Source: Flavobacterium pectinovorum (GTDB lineage: Bacteria > Bacteroidota > Bacteroidia > Flavobacteriales > Flavobacteriaceae). From it: a DNA stretch of 64,000 nucleotides. Below are positions 17,877 through 25,933 of the stretch, piece by piece. The translations under genes and the position numbers were made by a program. The DNA lies in contig NZ_FRBX01000007.1 of NCBI RefSeq assembly GCF_900142715.1, positions 319,640-383,639 of the forward strand, given 5' to 3'. Position 1 is the first letter of the stretch. Every line of letters starts with the position of its first letter. A model generated the notes under the pieces. It worked only from the letters and a program-made list of their open reading frames with translations, did no database searches and had not been told where the DNA came from.

Positions 17877-17924
17877 AGGGTTTTTAGATTGGCTACACGT
17901 TAGCTAATTTGAAAACCCTTTTTT
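17877..17924 (+). terminator. plus-strand terminator without an upstream plus-strand gene
   Basis: Arms AGGGTTTT (17877-17884) and AAAACCCT (17912-17919), with an inner TTGGCTA/TAGCTAA stem, are followed by a T run (17919-17924). The T run is on the plus strand, whereas the neighbouring AraC gene is on the minus strand, so the transcript it ends is not identified. Confidence 0.55.
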
Positions 17925-17926
17925 AT

Positions 17927-18958
17927 TTAAGCTAATAAAAGAATTCCGGTAATCCAGAAGTTGATAATATCCCAGTTAATTTTGATTTTTTGCGGAGAAA
18001 AGCCATAAAAACTTTTAAAGGCAGCCGAAAAATGTGAAACATCCTTATAGCCACATTTATAAGCAACTTCACTTACTGTCAATCCCTTACTTTTAAATAA
18101 TTCCTTTGCATTTTCCATTCTGAGTTTGATAATATAACTCTTGACAGTAGTTCCAAAACAAGCTTTAAAACCTTTTTTTAGTTTGAATTCGTTTAGCGAA
18201 ATCATTCTGGATAGTTCAGTAAGAGTAGGGGCATGGGCGCAATCTTTTTCAATAATTTGCTTGGCTTGCTGTAGTTTAGAGTATTCGTCTTCATTTACAA
18301 TTTCGCTAAGTACCGGCTGCTCAATAATCGCTTCAAGCTGATGAATAAGCAATTCTTTAATTTTAGCTTCAATATACATTTTCTTTAAAGCTCCCTGACG
18401 TGTACAGCTTTTAATTTCGTATATAATCCATTGAATGGCTGGAGTAAACGCAATATATTTTGAAGTTAAATAAGTGGCTTTTTTAAGAAGAATGTTTTTT
18501 GAAAATTTTTTGTGCAGTTCCCAATCTTCATTTATAATATTATAGTAGAAGTCTTTTGTCAAAATAATGCATAAATAATTGGTTTGTTCGAAGGCGGGAA
18601 TTTTAAAAGTACCTTTAAATTTTGTGGTGTAGAAAATATTGTGTGTGTTATCTTTAAGATATTTTTCATTTTCCAGCTGCTCAATATCGGTTTCAATGTT
18701 ATTGCAATTGATAAAATCCATTACGATACACTCTTCACTAATTTCAAATACTTCTGTTTGTGGTTTCTCAAAATACATCTGAGTATCAATTAAAACCATT
18801 CCGTCTGTCGCTAAAATGGTACTTTTTATATTTTCTAAATCTCCGTTTTCGATGTGTATATTTTCTTCAGATAAATGACTTTTTGGGTCGTAATGATCTT
18901 TTATTTCAATTTTTATAATTGGTTTTTCGTAGGCTGATAATGTCGATTTGATTTTCAA
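17927..18958 (-). CDS. AraC-family regulator, PchR-like, of the adjacent iron-uptake operon
   Basis: 343 residues. The N-terminal ~230 residues are an effector domain of the kind found in PchR-type siderophore regulators. The C-terminal AraC domain contains LTELSRMISLNEFKLKKGFK and VSEVAYKCGYKDVSHFSAAF. It is divergent from a TonB receptor-lipoprotein-PepSY operon, with a 107-bp spacer that carries two copies of ATAATCCGTTTTT 21 bp apart. That layout is standard for an activator responding to an imported siderophore or low iron. The effector is inferred from context. Confidence 0.92.
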   Translation of the reverse strand: MKIKSTLSAYEKPIIKIEIKDHYDPKSHLSEENIHIENGDLENIKSTILATDGMVLIDTQMYFEKPQTEVFEISEECIVMDFINCNNIETDIEQLENEKYLKDNTHNIFYTTKFKGTFKIPAFEQTNYLCIILTKDFYYNIINEDWELHKKFSKNILLKKATYLTSKYIAFTPAIQWIIYEIKSCTRQGALKKMYIEAKIKELLIHQLEAIIEQPVLSEIVNEDEYSKLQQAKQIIEKDCAHAPTLTELSRMISLNEFKLKKGFKACFGTTVKSYIIKLRMENAKELFKSKGLTVSEVAYKCGYKDVSHFSAAFKSFYGFSPQKIKINWDIINFWITGILLLA

Positions 18959-18961
18959 AAT

Positions 18962-18995
18962 ATAATCCGTTTTTACAAAATAATAATCCGTTTTT
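18962..18995. promoter_or_regulatory. 21-bp-spaced direct repeat, candidate AraC-regulator binding site
   Basis: ATAATCCGTTTTT occurs at 18962-18974 and again at 18983-18995. The 21-bp spacing is two DNA turns, as expected for two HTH motifs or a dimer of an AraC protein. It begins 4 bp upstream of the regulator ATG and ends 28 bp before the receptor's -7 box. Confidence 0.65.
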
Positions 18996-19022
18996 CCCTA
19001 ACTTTTTTGGAGCAGTTGAGAG

Positions 19023-19030
19023 TACTTTTG
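19023..19030 (+). promoter_or_regulatory. candidate -7 box for the TonB receptor operon
   Basis: TACTTTTG matches TAnnTTTG and lies 36 bp before the preferred ATG at 19066. The -33 element is poor, which fits a promoter needing the AraC activator. Confidence 0.45.
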
Positions 19031-19065
19031 TGCCAAAGTTATTTATAATTAGTCTAATTAAAGAT

Positions 19066-21453
19066 ATGACAACTCACAAATTTTTATTTTCAAGTATAAT
19101 TTTTCTCTTTTCGTTCTTATCATTTTCCCAGCAAAATCAAGGTGTTTCGGTTTCCGGACAGGTCAAAGAAAATTCTGGTCAGACAATTCCGTATGCGACA
19201 ATATTTATAGAAAAAACTGACTTAAGTCTGATTTCTGATGAAAACGGAAACTTTACTTTCAAGAATATTAAGCCGGGAAAATACACTTTAAAAATTACCG
19301 CAATTGGTTTTTCCAACTATAAAAAAAGTATTGAAGTTGCAGACAAAGATGTAAATGCTCAGTTTCAGTTAGAAAGTGAATTGAATGAGTTAGAAAGTGT
19401 TACCGTGTTAGGTCGTTCACAGGTTGAAAAAGTAAATAAACAAGCTTATAATGTTACCGCTATTGATGCAAAAAAACTACATAATTCTACGCTCGATTTG
19501 GCACATGCTCTAGACAGAGTTTCGGGAGTTCGTGTTCGTGAATCCGGAGGTGTAGGATCCCGTTCAGAGCTTTCTATAAACGGTTTTACAGGTAATCAGG
19601 TAAAGATTTTTATTGATGGAGTACCTATGGATAATTTTGGATCTTCTTTTCAAATGAATAATATTCCTATAAATCTTGCAGATAGAGTAGAAGTTTATAA
19701 AGGTGTTGTGCCAATTTGGTTAGGAGGAGATGCTTTGGGAGGTGCCGTGAATATTGTAACCAATAGCAAACCTCGTACTTATCTTGATGCTTCTTATTCT
19801 TTTGGGTCGTTTAATACGCACCGTTCAACATTAAATGCCGGATATACTGCCAAAAGTGGTTTTACTGCCGAAATTAATGCTTTTCAAAATTACTCGGATA
19901 ATAATTATTGGGTTAATGTTGATATAGCTGATTTAAATACAGGTGCTTATTTTCCTAATCAGCGTGTTCGAAAATTTCACGACCATTATAAAAATGAAAC
20001 CGTAATTGTAAACATTGGTATTACTGGAAAAAAATATGCAGATAAGCTGCTGTTTGGTTTGACTGCAGGTGAAAATAAAGCTGATATTCAGACTGGAGCC
20101 AGAATGAAAAGTGTTTTTGGGAAAATGCATGAAAGAGGAACGACATTAATGCCCACATTTAAATACCAGGTAAAAGATTTGTTTACCAAAAACTTAAATG
20201 TCAATGTTACCGGTAATTATAATTTTGGTAAGGAACAAAATATTGACACCGTTTTTAGAAGATACAATTGGTTTGGAGATTATAAAGAATATGCCGGTAA
20301 CGGAGCAGAGCGTAGCCGTACTTTAAGAATATTTAAAAATAATAACGCAATTGCCACGACAAACATTACATACAGTCTGGGTGAAAGACATTCCTTCTCT
20401 CTAAATAATACTTTTAATAATTCTGACAGAAAAGAAAGTGATGAGCTTGTTCCGGAATCACTAGTATATCAGCAACCTAAAAAAATACAAAAAAATGTTG
20501 TTGGTGCCGGGTATAAATTTGATTACAATCAAAAATGGAGCAGTTCTGTATTTGTAAAGGGTTATACTCTAAAAACAACATATTCAAGAAGTTATAATCC
20601 AAGTGGAAATGCAGGAGATATTGCTTATCAACAATATGAAGATAAAACCTCTTCGTATGGCTTTGGAGGCGCTTCGAGCTATTATATAAGAAAAAATCTT
20701 CAGGTAAAAGGCTCTTTCGAAAAAAGTTATCGTTTACCAACCACTGATGAAGTTTTTGGAAATGTCAATGATAATCTGGAAGGAAACCTTGATTTGAGAC
20801 CTGAAACAAGCGATAATTTTAATATTGGTTTTGCTTACCAAACTAGTTTTAATAAAGTAAATGCCTTAACATTTGATATGAATTTGCTGTATCGTAATGC
20901 AACTGATTTTATTCGTCCAACATTGAATAATAATCAAACGATGACTACAAATGTTAACCAGGGGCGTGTTACCAATCACGGAATTGATGGAGAGATTCGT
21001 TATTCGTACCGAAGCAGATTTACCGCCGGTGTTAATGCAACGTATCAAAATATTCGCAATATGACAGAATACGAACCGAATCAGGACTATGTATCTCCGG
21101 TTTACAAAGACCGAGTTCCAAATATGCCATATTTGTTTGGAAATGCAGATGCAAGTTATATTTTCCCTGATTTTTTAAAAAAAGGAAATAATCTTTCTCT
21201 TGGATATAATCTTCTATATGTTCATGCTTATTATTTGTACTGGCCAAGTATGGGAAGTGATGATAAATTGGATATTCCGGAACAGTTTAATCACGACTTA
21301 AATGCTGTTTACACTTTTGCAAATGGAAAATACAATATTGCTTTAGAGTGTAAAAATGTATTGGACAATAAACTTTACGACAATTTTTCATTGCAAAAAC
21401 CAAGTAGGGCTTTCAATATTAAACTGAGATATTTTTTCTCAAAATCCAAATAA
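19066..21453 (+). CDS. TonB-dependent outer-membrane receptor, XusA-like (siderophore uptake)
   Basis: 795 residues from ATG 19066. An in-frame GTG at 19030 overlaps the -7 box and would displace the signal peptide, so it is rejected. After the signal peptide (ending SFLSFSQ) there is a carboxypeptidase-regulatory-like domain (about 25-105). A plug domain follows with ESVTVLGRSQVEKVNKQAYN and VYKGVVPIWLGGDALGGAVN. The rest is a 22-strand-type barrel with the family motif LRPETSDNFNIGFAY, ending in Phe-containing strands. Its downstream partners (DUF4374-like lipoprotein, PepSY protein) match Bacteroides XusA-XusB-XusC, which take up xenosiderophores such as enterobactin. The ligand here is inferred. 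Confidence 0.93.
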   Translation: MTTHKFLFSSIIFLFSFLSFSQQNQGVSVSGQVKENSGQTIPYATIFIEKTDLSLISDENGNFTFKNIKPGKYTLKITAIGFSNYKKSIEVADKDVNAQFQLESELNELESVTVLGRSQVEKVNKQAYNVTAIDAKKLHNSTLDLAHALDRVSGVRVRESGGVGSRSELSINGFTGNQVKIFIDGVPMDNFGSSFQMNNIPINLADRVEVYKGVVPIWLGGDALGGAVNIVTNSKPRTYLDASYSFGSFNTHRSTLNAGYTAKSGFTAEINAFQNYSDNNYWVNVDIADLNTGAYFPNQRVRKFHDHYKNETVIVNIGITGKKYADKLLFGLTAGENKADIQTGARMKSVFGKMHERGTTLMPTFKYQVKDLFTKNLNVNVTGNYNFGKEQNIDTVFRRYNWFGDYKEYAGNGAERSRTLRIFKNNNAIATTNITYSLGERHSFSLNNTFNNSDRKESDELVPESLVYQQPKKIQKNVVGAGYKFDYNQKWSSSVFVKGYTLKTTYSRSYNPSGNAGDIAYQQYEDKTSSYGFGGASSYYIRKNLQVKGSFEKSYRLPTTDEVFGNVNDNLEGNLDLRPETSDNFNIGFAYQTSFNKVNALTFDMNLLYRNATDFIRPTLNNNQTMTTNVNQGRVTNHGIDGEIRYSYRSRFTAGVNATYQNIRNMTEYEPNQDYVSPVYKDRVPNMPYLFGNADASYIFPDFLKKGNNLSLGYNLLYVHAYYLYWPSMGSDDKLDIPEQFNHDLNAVYTFANGKYNIALECKNVLDNKLYDNFSLQKPSRAFNIKLRYFFSKSK

Positions 21454-21481
21454 ATAATTTAATAATTCAAACCATAATAAC

Positions 21482-22711
21482 ATGAAAAAATTTAGCACTT
21501 TAGCTTTATTCTCAGCATTAATTGCTTTTACATCATTCTCTTGCAGCAGTGATGATAAATCAGGAAACGATACAGGTGGCGGAAGCGATACCGGAAAAAC
21601 TAAATATATTATTACAGCAACAACCGGAGCTACCGGAGTTGCAGATTATTTATTGACAGCAGATGATGTTTCTACAGGATCGATAACGACTATTGGAAAC
21701 GGGGTAGAACAAGACGGAACTTACCGTTACTACATCACTGCTCAAAATAACTTTTTCAGTTTACTTTACGGACAAGGAAATCCCGGAGCTGTAACGACTT
21801 ACAATTTAAACACTGAAGGGAAATTGGTTAAAAAATCTGATTTTCAGGCAGAAACTGTACACGTTTTTGCTGCTGTAAACAAGGATATTTTAACAATTAA
21901 AGTACCAAGAAGTGGTGCTTCTATTGCTTCAATGTATAAAATTGATGCAGTAAACTCACTTATTACCGGCGAAGCACAGCAGGATACTAAAGTTCTTGCC
22001 GGAAACGGAGAAAGAGCTTTCTTTACCTGGGCAACACAAGTTGGTGATAAAGTATACATGCCATATATGAGTATTAAAGGAGACGGAGTTGATAACTTTG
22101 GAACAGTAAACCCTGATAGTACTTGGGTTGCCGTTTACAACTATCCTGAACTTAAATTAGAAAAAGTAATAAAAGATAACCGTACAAGTTATTTGGGAGC
22201 TTATTTTACAAACGGATTATTTCAGGATGAAAACGGTGATGCTTACGGTTTCTCTGGTGCGATTGCTACTAGTAATGCAGTTTTGACTTCTACAAAACCA
22301 TCTGCGATTGTAAAAATCAAAAAAGGAACTACAGAGTTTGATCAGTCTTATTTCTTTAATGTTGAAGAAAAGTCTGGCGGATATAAAATTTCTTCTACAA
22401 GTTATATTTCCAAAGGCAAATTTTTATTGTTGATGTACGGAAATGCGGGTAAAAATAACGGAGCTGTTAAATTGGCTGTAGCCGATGTTTACAACCAGAC
22501 ATTTACATGGGTAACAAATGCCCCTGCAACATTAACATCTGCAACAAGCCGTTATAATATCACTACAGAAGATGGTAACGCTGCTATTATTGGTATCAAT
22601 ACTCCTGAAGGAAACTGGATTTATACAATCAACGGTACAACAGGTGTTGCTACAAGAGGTATGAAAGTAGAAGGTGGACAAATTACTGCTATTGCTAAAT
22701 TAAAATATTAA
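21482..22711 (+). CDS. surface lipoprotein, DUF4374 family, XusB-like
   Basis: 409 residues. The lipobox is TSFSC (Cys21) followed by an acidic-glycine stretch (SSDDKSGNDTGGGSDTG), typical of a lipoprotein export signal to the cell surface in Bacteroidota. The body is beta-rich with repeated strand patterns (VGDKVYMPYMSIKG, WVAVYNYPELKLEKV), as expected for the beta-propeller XusB fold. It starts 28 bp after the receptor gene, so it is in the same operon. XusB binds iron-loaded siderophores and hands them to the receptor; this is the inferred role. Confidence 0.85.
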   Translation: MKKFSTLALFSALIAFTSFSCSSDDKSGNDTGGGSDTGKTKYIITATTGATGVADYLLTADDVSTGSITTIGNGVEQDGTYRYYITAQNNFFSLLYGQGNPGAVTTYNLNTEGKLVKKSDFQAETVHVFAAVNKDILTIKVPRSGASIASMYKIDAVNSLITGEAQQDTKVLAGNGERAFFTWATQVGDKVYMPYMSIKGDGVDNFGTVNPDSTWVAVYNYPELKLEKVIKDNRTSYLGAYFTNGLFQDENGDAYGFSGAIATSNAVLTSTKPSAIVKIKKGTTEFDQSYFFNVEEKSGGYKISSTSYISKGKFLLLMYGNAGKNNGAVKLAVADVYNQTFTWVTNAPATLTSATSRYNITTEDGNAAIIGINTPEGNWIYTINGTTGVATRGMKVEGGQITAIAKLKY

Positions 22712-22719
22712 TTTTTTTT

Positions 22720-22758
22720 AGCCGTGAGCCTTTCCTGTAAAGGCTTTCGGCTTTTTTT
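22720..22758 (+). terminator. hairpin with T run between the XusB-like and PepSY genes
   Basis: AGCCGTGAGCCTTT (22720-22733) pairs with AAAGGCTTTCGGCT (22739-22752) around a 5-nt loop and is followed by T residues. It lies in a 74-bp spacer inside the apparent operon, so it probably lowers rather than stops expression of the PepSY gene. Confidence 0.7.
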
Positions 22759-22785
22759 ATTTACCTTAATTATACTTGTCAAAAT

Positions 22786-24216
22786 ATGTTTTCTTCTTCA
22801 AATCCAAATAAGAAAAAAAGTAAAAAATCACTTTTTAAGCGCGTTATGGCCTGGCTGCATTTGTGGCTAGGATTAGCGTCTGGAATAATTGTAGTTATTG
22901 TCAGTCTTACAGGCTGTATTTATGTTTTCGAAAGTGAAATAAAAGATTTTATTGAAGACTGGAGATTTGTAAAACCACAAGAACAAGCTTTTTTATTGCC
23001 CTCGCAATTGATAACAATTGCCGATAAAACAATGAAAGGAAAACATGCCACAAGCGTAACTTTTGGAGGAAAAGAAGATGCCGCCATAGTAGGTTATTTT
23101 ACTGAGAAAAAAGAAGGCAAAGACAGAGAAGGAAAAGCAGAACATAAAAAAGGAGAAGGTAAGGGAAGAAACCAAAAAGATGTTGCAAAAAGCGACAACG
23201 AAAAAGGTAAAGAAAGAGAAAAAGGAAAAGGGAAAGGCAAGGAAAAAGGTAAAGAAGAAAAATCTAAAAGAAGAAGAGGCGGTATTTTTACCAGTGTTTA
23301 TATGAATCCTTACACAGGAGAAGTATTAAACATTAAATCTGTTTCAAGAAGTGAATCTCCTGATTTCTTTAGATTTATACTGAACGGACATCGTGCTTTG
23401 TGGCTGCCATACGATATTGGCCGACCAATTGTAGGCGTCGCTGTTTTGATTTTTGTGTTTTTATTGATTTCAGGTATTGTATTGTGGTGGCCCACAAAAT
23501 GGATTAAATCAATAAGAGATAAAAGTTTTAAAATCAAGTTATCCGCTAGTTTTAAACGCTTAAATTATGATTTACATAATGTATTGGGTTTTTACAGCAT
23601 GATTTTTCTTTTGTTTATTTCGATTACCGGTTTAGTGTGGAGTTTTGGCTGGTGGAGTAAATCCTTATATTGGGTAACATCCGGCGGAAAACCATTAACA
23701 GAAAACAGGGAATCTCCAAAATCAGATACAACGATTGTTAAAGCTTTTAATATTACTACAGTTGATAAAGTGTTATTGAATCTTTCAAAACAAAATCCTC
23801 AGGCAGCCGGAATATTAGTTACTGTTCCCGATAAACCTGCAGATGCAATTGGAGCTTTTGTTTACAAACAAAAACATACTTTCTATAATATGGATCGTTA
23901 TAGTTTTGATCAGCAAACTTTAAAGGAAATCTCTATAAAAACGCCTTTTTCAGGAAAATATATTGAGGCCAATATACCGGATAAAATTCGGAGAATGAAT
24001 TATGATATTCACGTTGGAAGCGTGCTTGGACTTACAGGAAAATTTTTGGCTTTTTTCGCCAGTTTAATCTCAGCAAGTTTACCTATTACAGGTTTTATGA
24101 TCTGGTGGGGAAAACAGAAATTCGGTAAAAAATCACCCGCAAAACCTAAAGTTGCTACTAAAGAAATTCCGGTTTCTAAACTAAAAAATAGAGCAGAAAA
24201 AGAATTAACTGCTTAA
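22786..24216 (+). CDS. PepSY-domain inner-membrane protein, XusC-like (possible ferric-siderophore reductase)
   Basis: 476 residues. Four hydrophobic segments are visible: about 22-50, 215-240, 270-290 and 415-440. Conserved membrane histidines occur in LHLWLGL, YDLHNVLGFYS and YDIHVGSVLGLTG, the pattern of PepSY_TM proteins thought to reduce ferric siderophores. A PepSY-like segment starts near residue 65. Residues 108-166 form a highly charged Lys/Glu/Gly insert in the first periplasmic region. It follows the receptor and lipoprotein genes in one direction, after a hairpin. The reductase role is inferred from family and context. Confidence 0.88.
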   Translation: MFSSSNPNKKKSKKSLFKRVMAWLHLWLGLASGIIVVIVSLTGCIYVFESEIKDFIEDWRFVKPQEQAFLLPSQLITIADKTMKGKHATSVTFGGKEDAAIVGYFTEKKEGKDREGKAEHKKGEGKGRNQKDVAKSDNEKGKEREKGKGKGKEKGKEEKSKRRRGGIFTSVYMNPYTGEVLNIKSVSRSESPDFFRFILNGHRALWLPYDIGRPIVGVAVLIFVFLLISGIVLWWPTKWIKSIRDKSFKIKLSASFKRLNYDLHNVLGFYSMIFLLFISITGLVWSFGWWSKSLYWVTSGGKPLTENRESPKSDTTIVKAFNITTVDKVLLNLSKQNPQAAGILVTVPDKPADAIGAFVYKQKHTFYNMDRYSFDQQTLKEISIKTPFSGKYIEANIPDKIRRMNYDIHVGSVLGLTGKFLAFFASLISASLPITGFMIWWGKQKFGKKSPAKPKVATKEIPVSKLKNRAEKELTA

Positions 24217-24260
24217 AATAATAATTCAATTGTTTTTTAATTTCTTTTTTTTTTGATTAA

Positions 24261-24295
24261 AAAAGGCAAAACTTTATGGGTTTTGCCTTTTTGTT
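24261..24295 (+). terminator. terminator of the Xus-like operon
   Basis: AAAAGGCAAAAC (24261-24272) and GTTTTGCCTTTT (24280-24291) form a perfect 12-bp stem with a 7-nt loop and trailing T residues, 45 bp after the PepSY gene. Confidence 0.8.
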
Positions 24296-24400
24296 TTAAA
24301 ACGGTTTTATACAATTTGTTTAAAAATGTAAGCATTTTTAAAAAATAAGTTTTACGTTGACATCTCGATTCTTTGATGGCTCGTTATATCTATATTGTAT

Positions 24401-24468
24401 TGTCAGGCTGAGCGGAGTCGAAGCCCACGTTCCAATTGGAGCGCCCTTCGACTCCGCTCAGGGTGACA
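24401..24468. repeat. REP-like palindromic element
   Basis: Arms with GCTGAGCGGAGTCGAAG (24407-24423) and CTTCGACTCCGCTCAGG (24446-24462), beginning TGTCA and ending TGACA, form a ~23-bp stem around 22 nt. It is the same family as the element at 10336-10412. The surrounding 317-bp spacer (24217-24533) otherwise holds the operon terminator and an AAATCTGCGAGAAAAAA segment. Confidence 0.75.
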
Positions 24469-24533
24469 CACGATAATTAGATATTAAAAAGAAATCTGCT
24501 CAATCTGCCAAATCTGCGAGAAAAAATAATACT

Positions 24534-25478
24534 TTAATTCTTATATCCATTACTTTTAAGCCATTCCTCACAGGCTTTTGTCCAGAATTTGCTTGTATCA
24601 TTTACGCCTAAACCAAAACCATGACCTCCTTTTTCATATAAATGTAACTCGGCTGTAACTCCATTTTTTTTAAGTGCCAAATAATAATTAATGCTATTTT
24701 CTGGTAAAACAACACTATCATCTGTAGCATGTATTAAAAAAGCGGGTGGAGTTTGTGCAGTAACCCTCTTTTCATTAGAAAATGAATCAATATCCTGTTG
24801 TGAAGCGTTTTCGCCTAATAAACTAATTTGAGATCCTTTGTGTGTAATGTCATTTTCCATAGAAATTACAGGATAAATCAGAAGTGAAAAATCTGGGCGT
24901 GCACTTATTTTTGAACTAGTTTCATAAACCCTGTCATCGTAATGAGTTGATAAAGTCGAAGCCAAATGTCCCCCGGCAGAAAATCCCATTACACCAATTT
25001 TATTTGGGTCAATATTCCATACGGCAGCATTTAGTCTTATCACTCGAATAGCTTCCTGTGCATCCTGTAATGGACCAACAGTTTTATTCGTCATAATTAA
25101 ATTGTTAGGCAATCTGTATTTTAAAACAAAAGCAACAATTCCCTGAGCATTAAACCATTCAGCAACTTTAGTTCCTTCCTTATCAATGGCCAGATGTGTA
25201 TATCCGCCACCAGGAAAAATAACCACTGCAGTTTGGTTTTGTTTGATTCCTTTTGGTAAAAAAACACTTAAAGTAGGTATTGAAACCTGACTTGTACTTT
25301 GTACTTTTCCATCTTTAATGTCTTCTTTTTCTGTATAATCAGGAGCTTTAATTTCTTGTGGAATTACTTTCCAAAGAGGGATAACCTGGTTTTGCGCTTG
25401 TGACAAATTTGTAATTCCCATAATAAAAATCAAGCTTAAAAATGAGTTTTTTACGATAAAGGCTGTTAATTTTTTCAA
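24534..25478 (-). CDS. secreted alpha/beta hydrolase (acetyl-esterase-like)
   Basis: 314 residues with an N-terminal signal sequence ending near NLSQAQ. The oxyanion HGG-type motif is FPGGGYTHL and the nucleophile Ser is in GFSAGGH. A late Asp (HATDDSVV) and His (KGGHGFG) complete the catalytic triad. Similar proteins in pectin and xylan loci remove acetyl groups from polysaccharides. It is the first gene of the pectin region but transcribed away from it, with a -7 box (TAAATTTG) 38 bp upstream. The acetyl-pectin role is inferred from location; xylan esterase activity is equally possible. Confidence 0.85.
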   Translation of the reverse strand: MKKLTAFIVKNSFLSLIFIMGITNLSQAQNQVIPLWKVIPQEIKAPDYTEKEDIKDGKVQSTSQVSIPTLSVFLPKGIKQNQTAVVIFPGGGYTHLAIDKEGTKVAEWFNAQGIVAFVLKYRLPNNLIMTNKTVGPLQDAQEAIRVIRLNAAVWNIDPNKIGVMGFSAGGHLASTLSTHYDDRVYETSSKISARPDFSLLIYPVISMENDITHKGSQISLLGENASQQDIDSFSNEKRVTAQTPPAFLIHATDDSVVLPENSINYYLALKKNGVTAELHLYEKGGHGFGLGVNDTSKFWTKACEEWLKSNGYKN

Positions 25479-25516
25479 TGTATAGAGTTTTTAATAGATT
25501 ATTATAAGGTGTTAGT

Positions 25517-25524
25517 CAAATTTA
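25517..25524 (-). promoter_or_regulatory. candidate -7 box for the secreted esterase gene
   Basis: Reads TAAATTTG on the minus strand, matching TAnnTTTG, 38 bp before the start codon. Confidence 0.35.
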
Positions 25525-25762
25525 TATTTTTTTATTGATTTAAAGTGTTTAAGAATCCTTAAAAGTATTATTTCTTTTTCGATAAGAATAGTTGTTATAA
25601 ATTGATTTTGAAGTACTGATTTTAGTACTATTTTGACACCTAAATCGGATGAATTTTACATATACGGTTTTAACATATATATTGTTTAATGTGTAAATTT
25701 GAGTTCTTTTTTTTATATGAAATGTTTATTTAGAGTATTAAAATAATTTTTTATATAATTTA

Positions 25763-25807
25763 TTTGGAATATTAAGATTAAAAACTATATTTGTGCAATC
25801 GATTACA
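25763..25807 (+). promoter_or_regulatory. promoter with overlapping LacI-type operator before the hexuronate transporter operon
   Basis: The -33 TTTG (25763-25766), a 19-bp spacer and the -7 TATATTTG (25786-25793) match the Bacteroidota consensus. The operator TGCAATCGATTACA (25794-25807) begins at the next base and would cover the transcription start. The 126-nt leader to the first MFS start (25808-25933) holds no clear structure. The rest of 25479-25762 is AT-rich spacer without a gene. Confidence 0.8.
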
Positions 25808-25933
25808 TTATTTGAAATTTTGTTGCACAAAAGAAGTTATGTGGTTAAAGATGAAGACCTAACCCAAACTACATTTGTGAGATTAAAAAGTTTTAAATAT
25901 TTAACATTTTACTAGCCTAACCATTACATTATT

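Noticed and set aside
19030..19065. GTG start for the TonB receptor
   Set aside because: It overlaps the -7 box and pushes the signal peptide inward; ATG 19066 is better.
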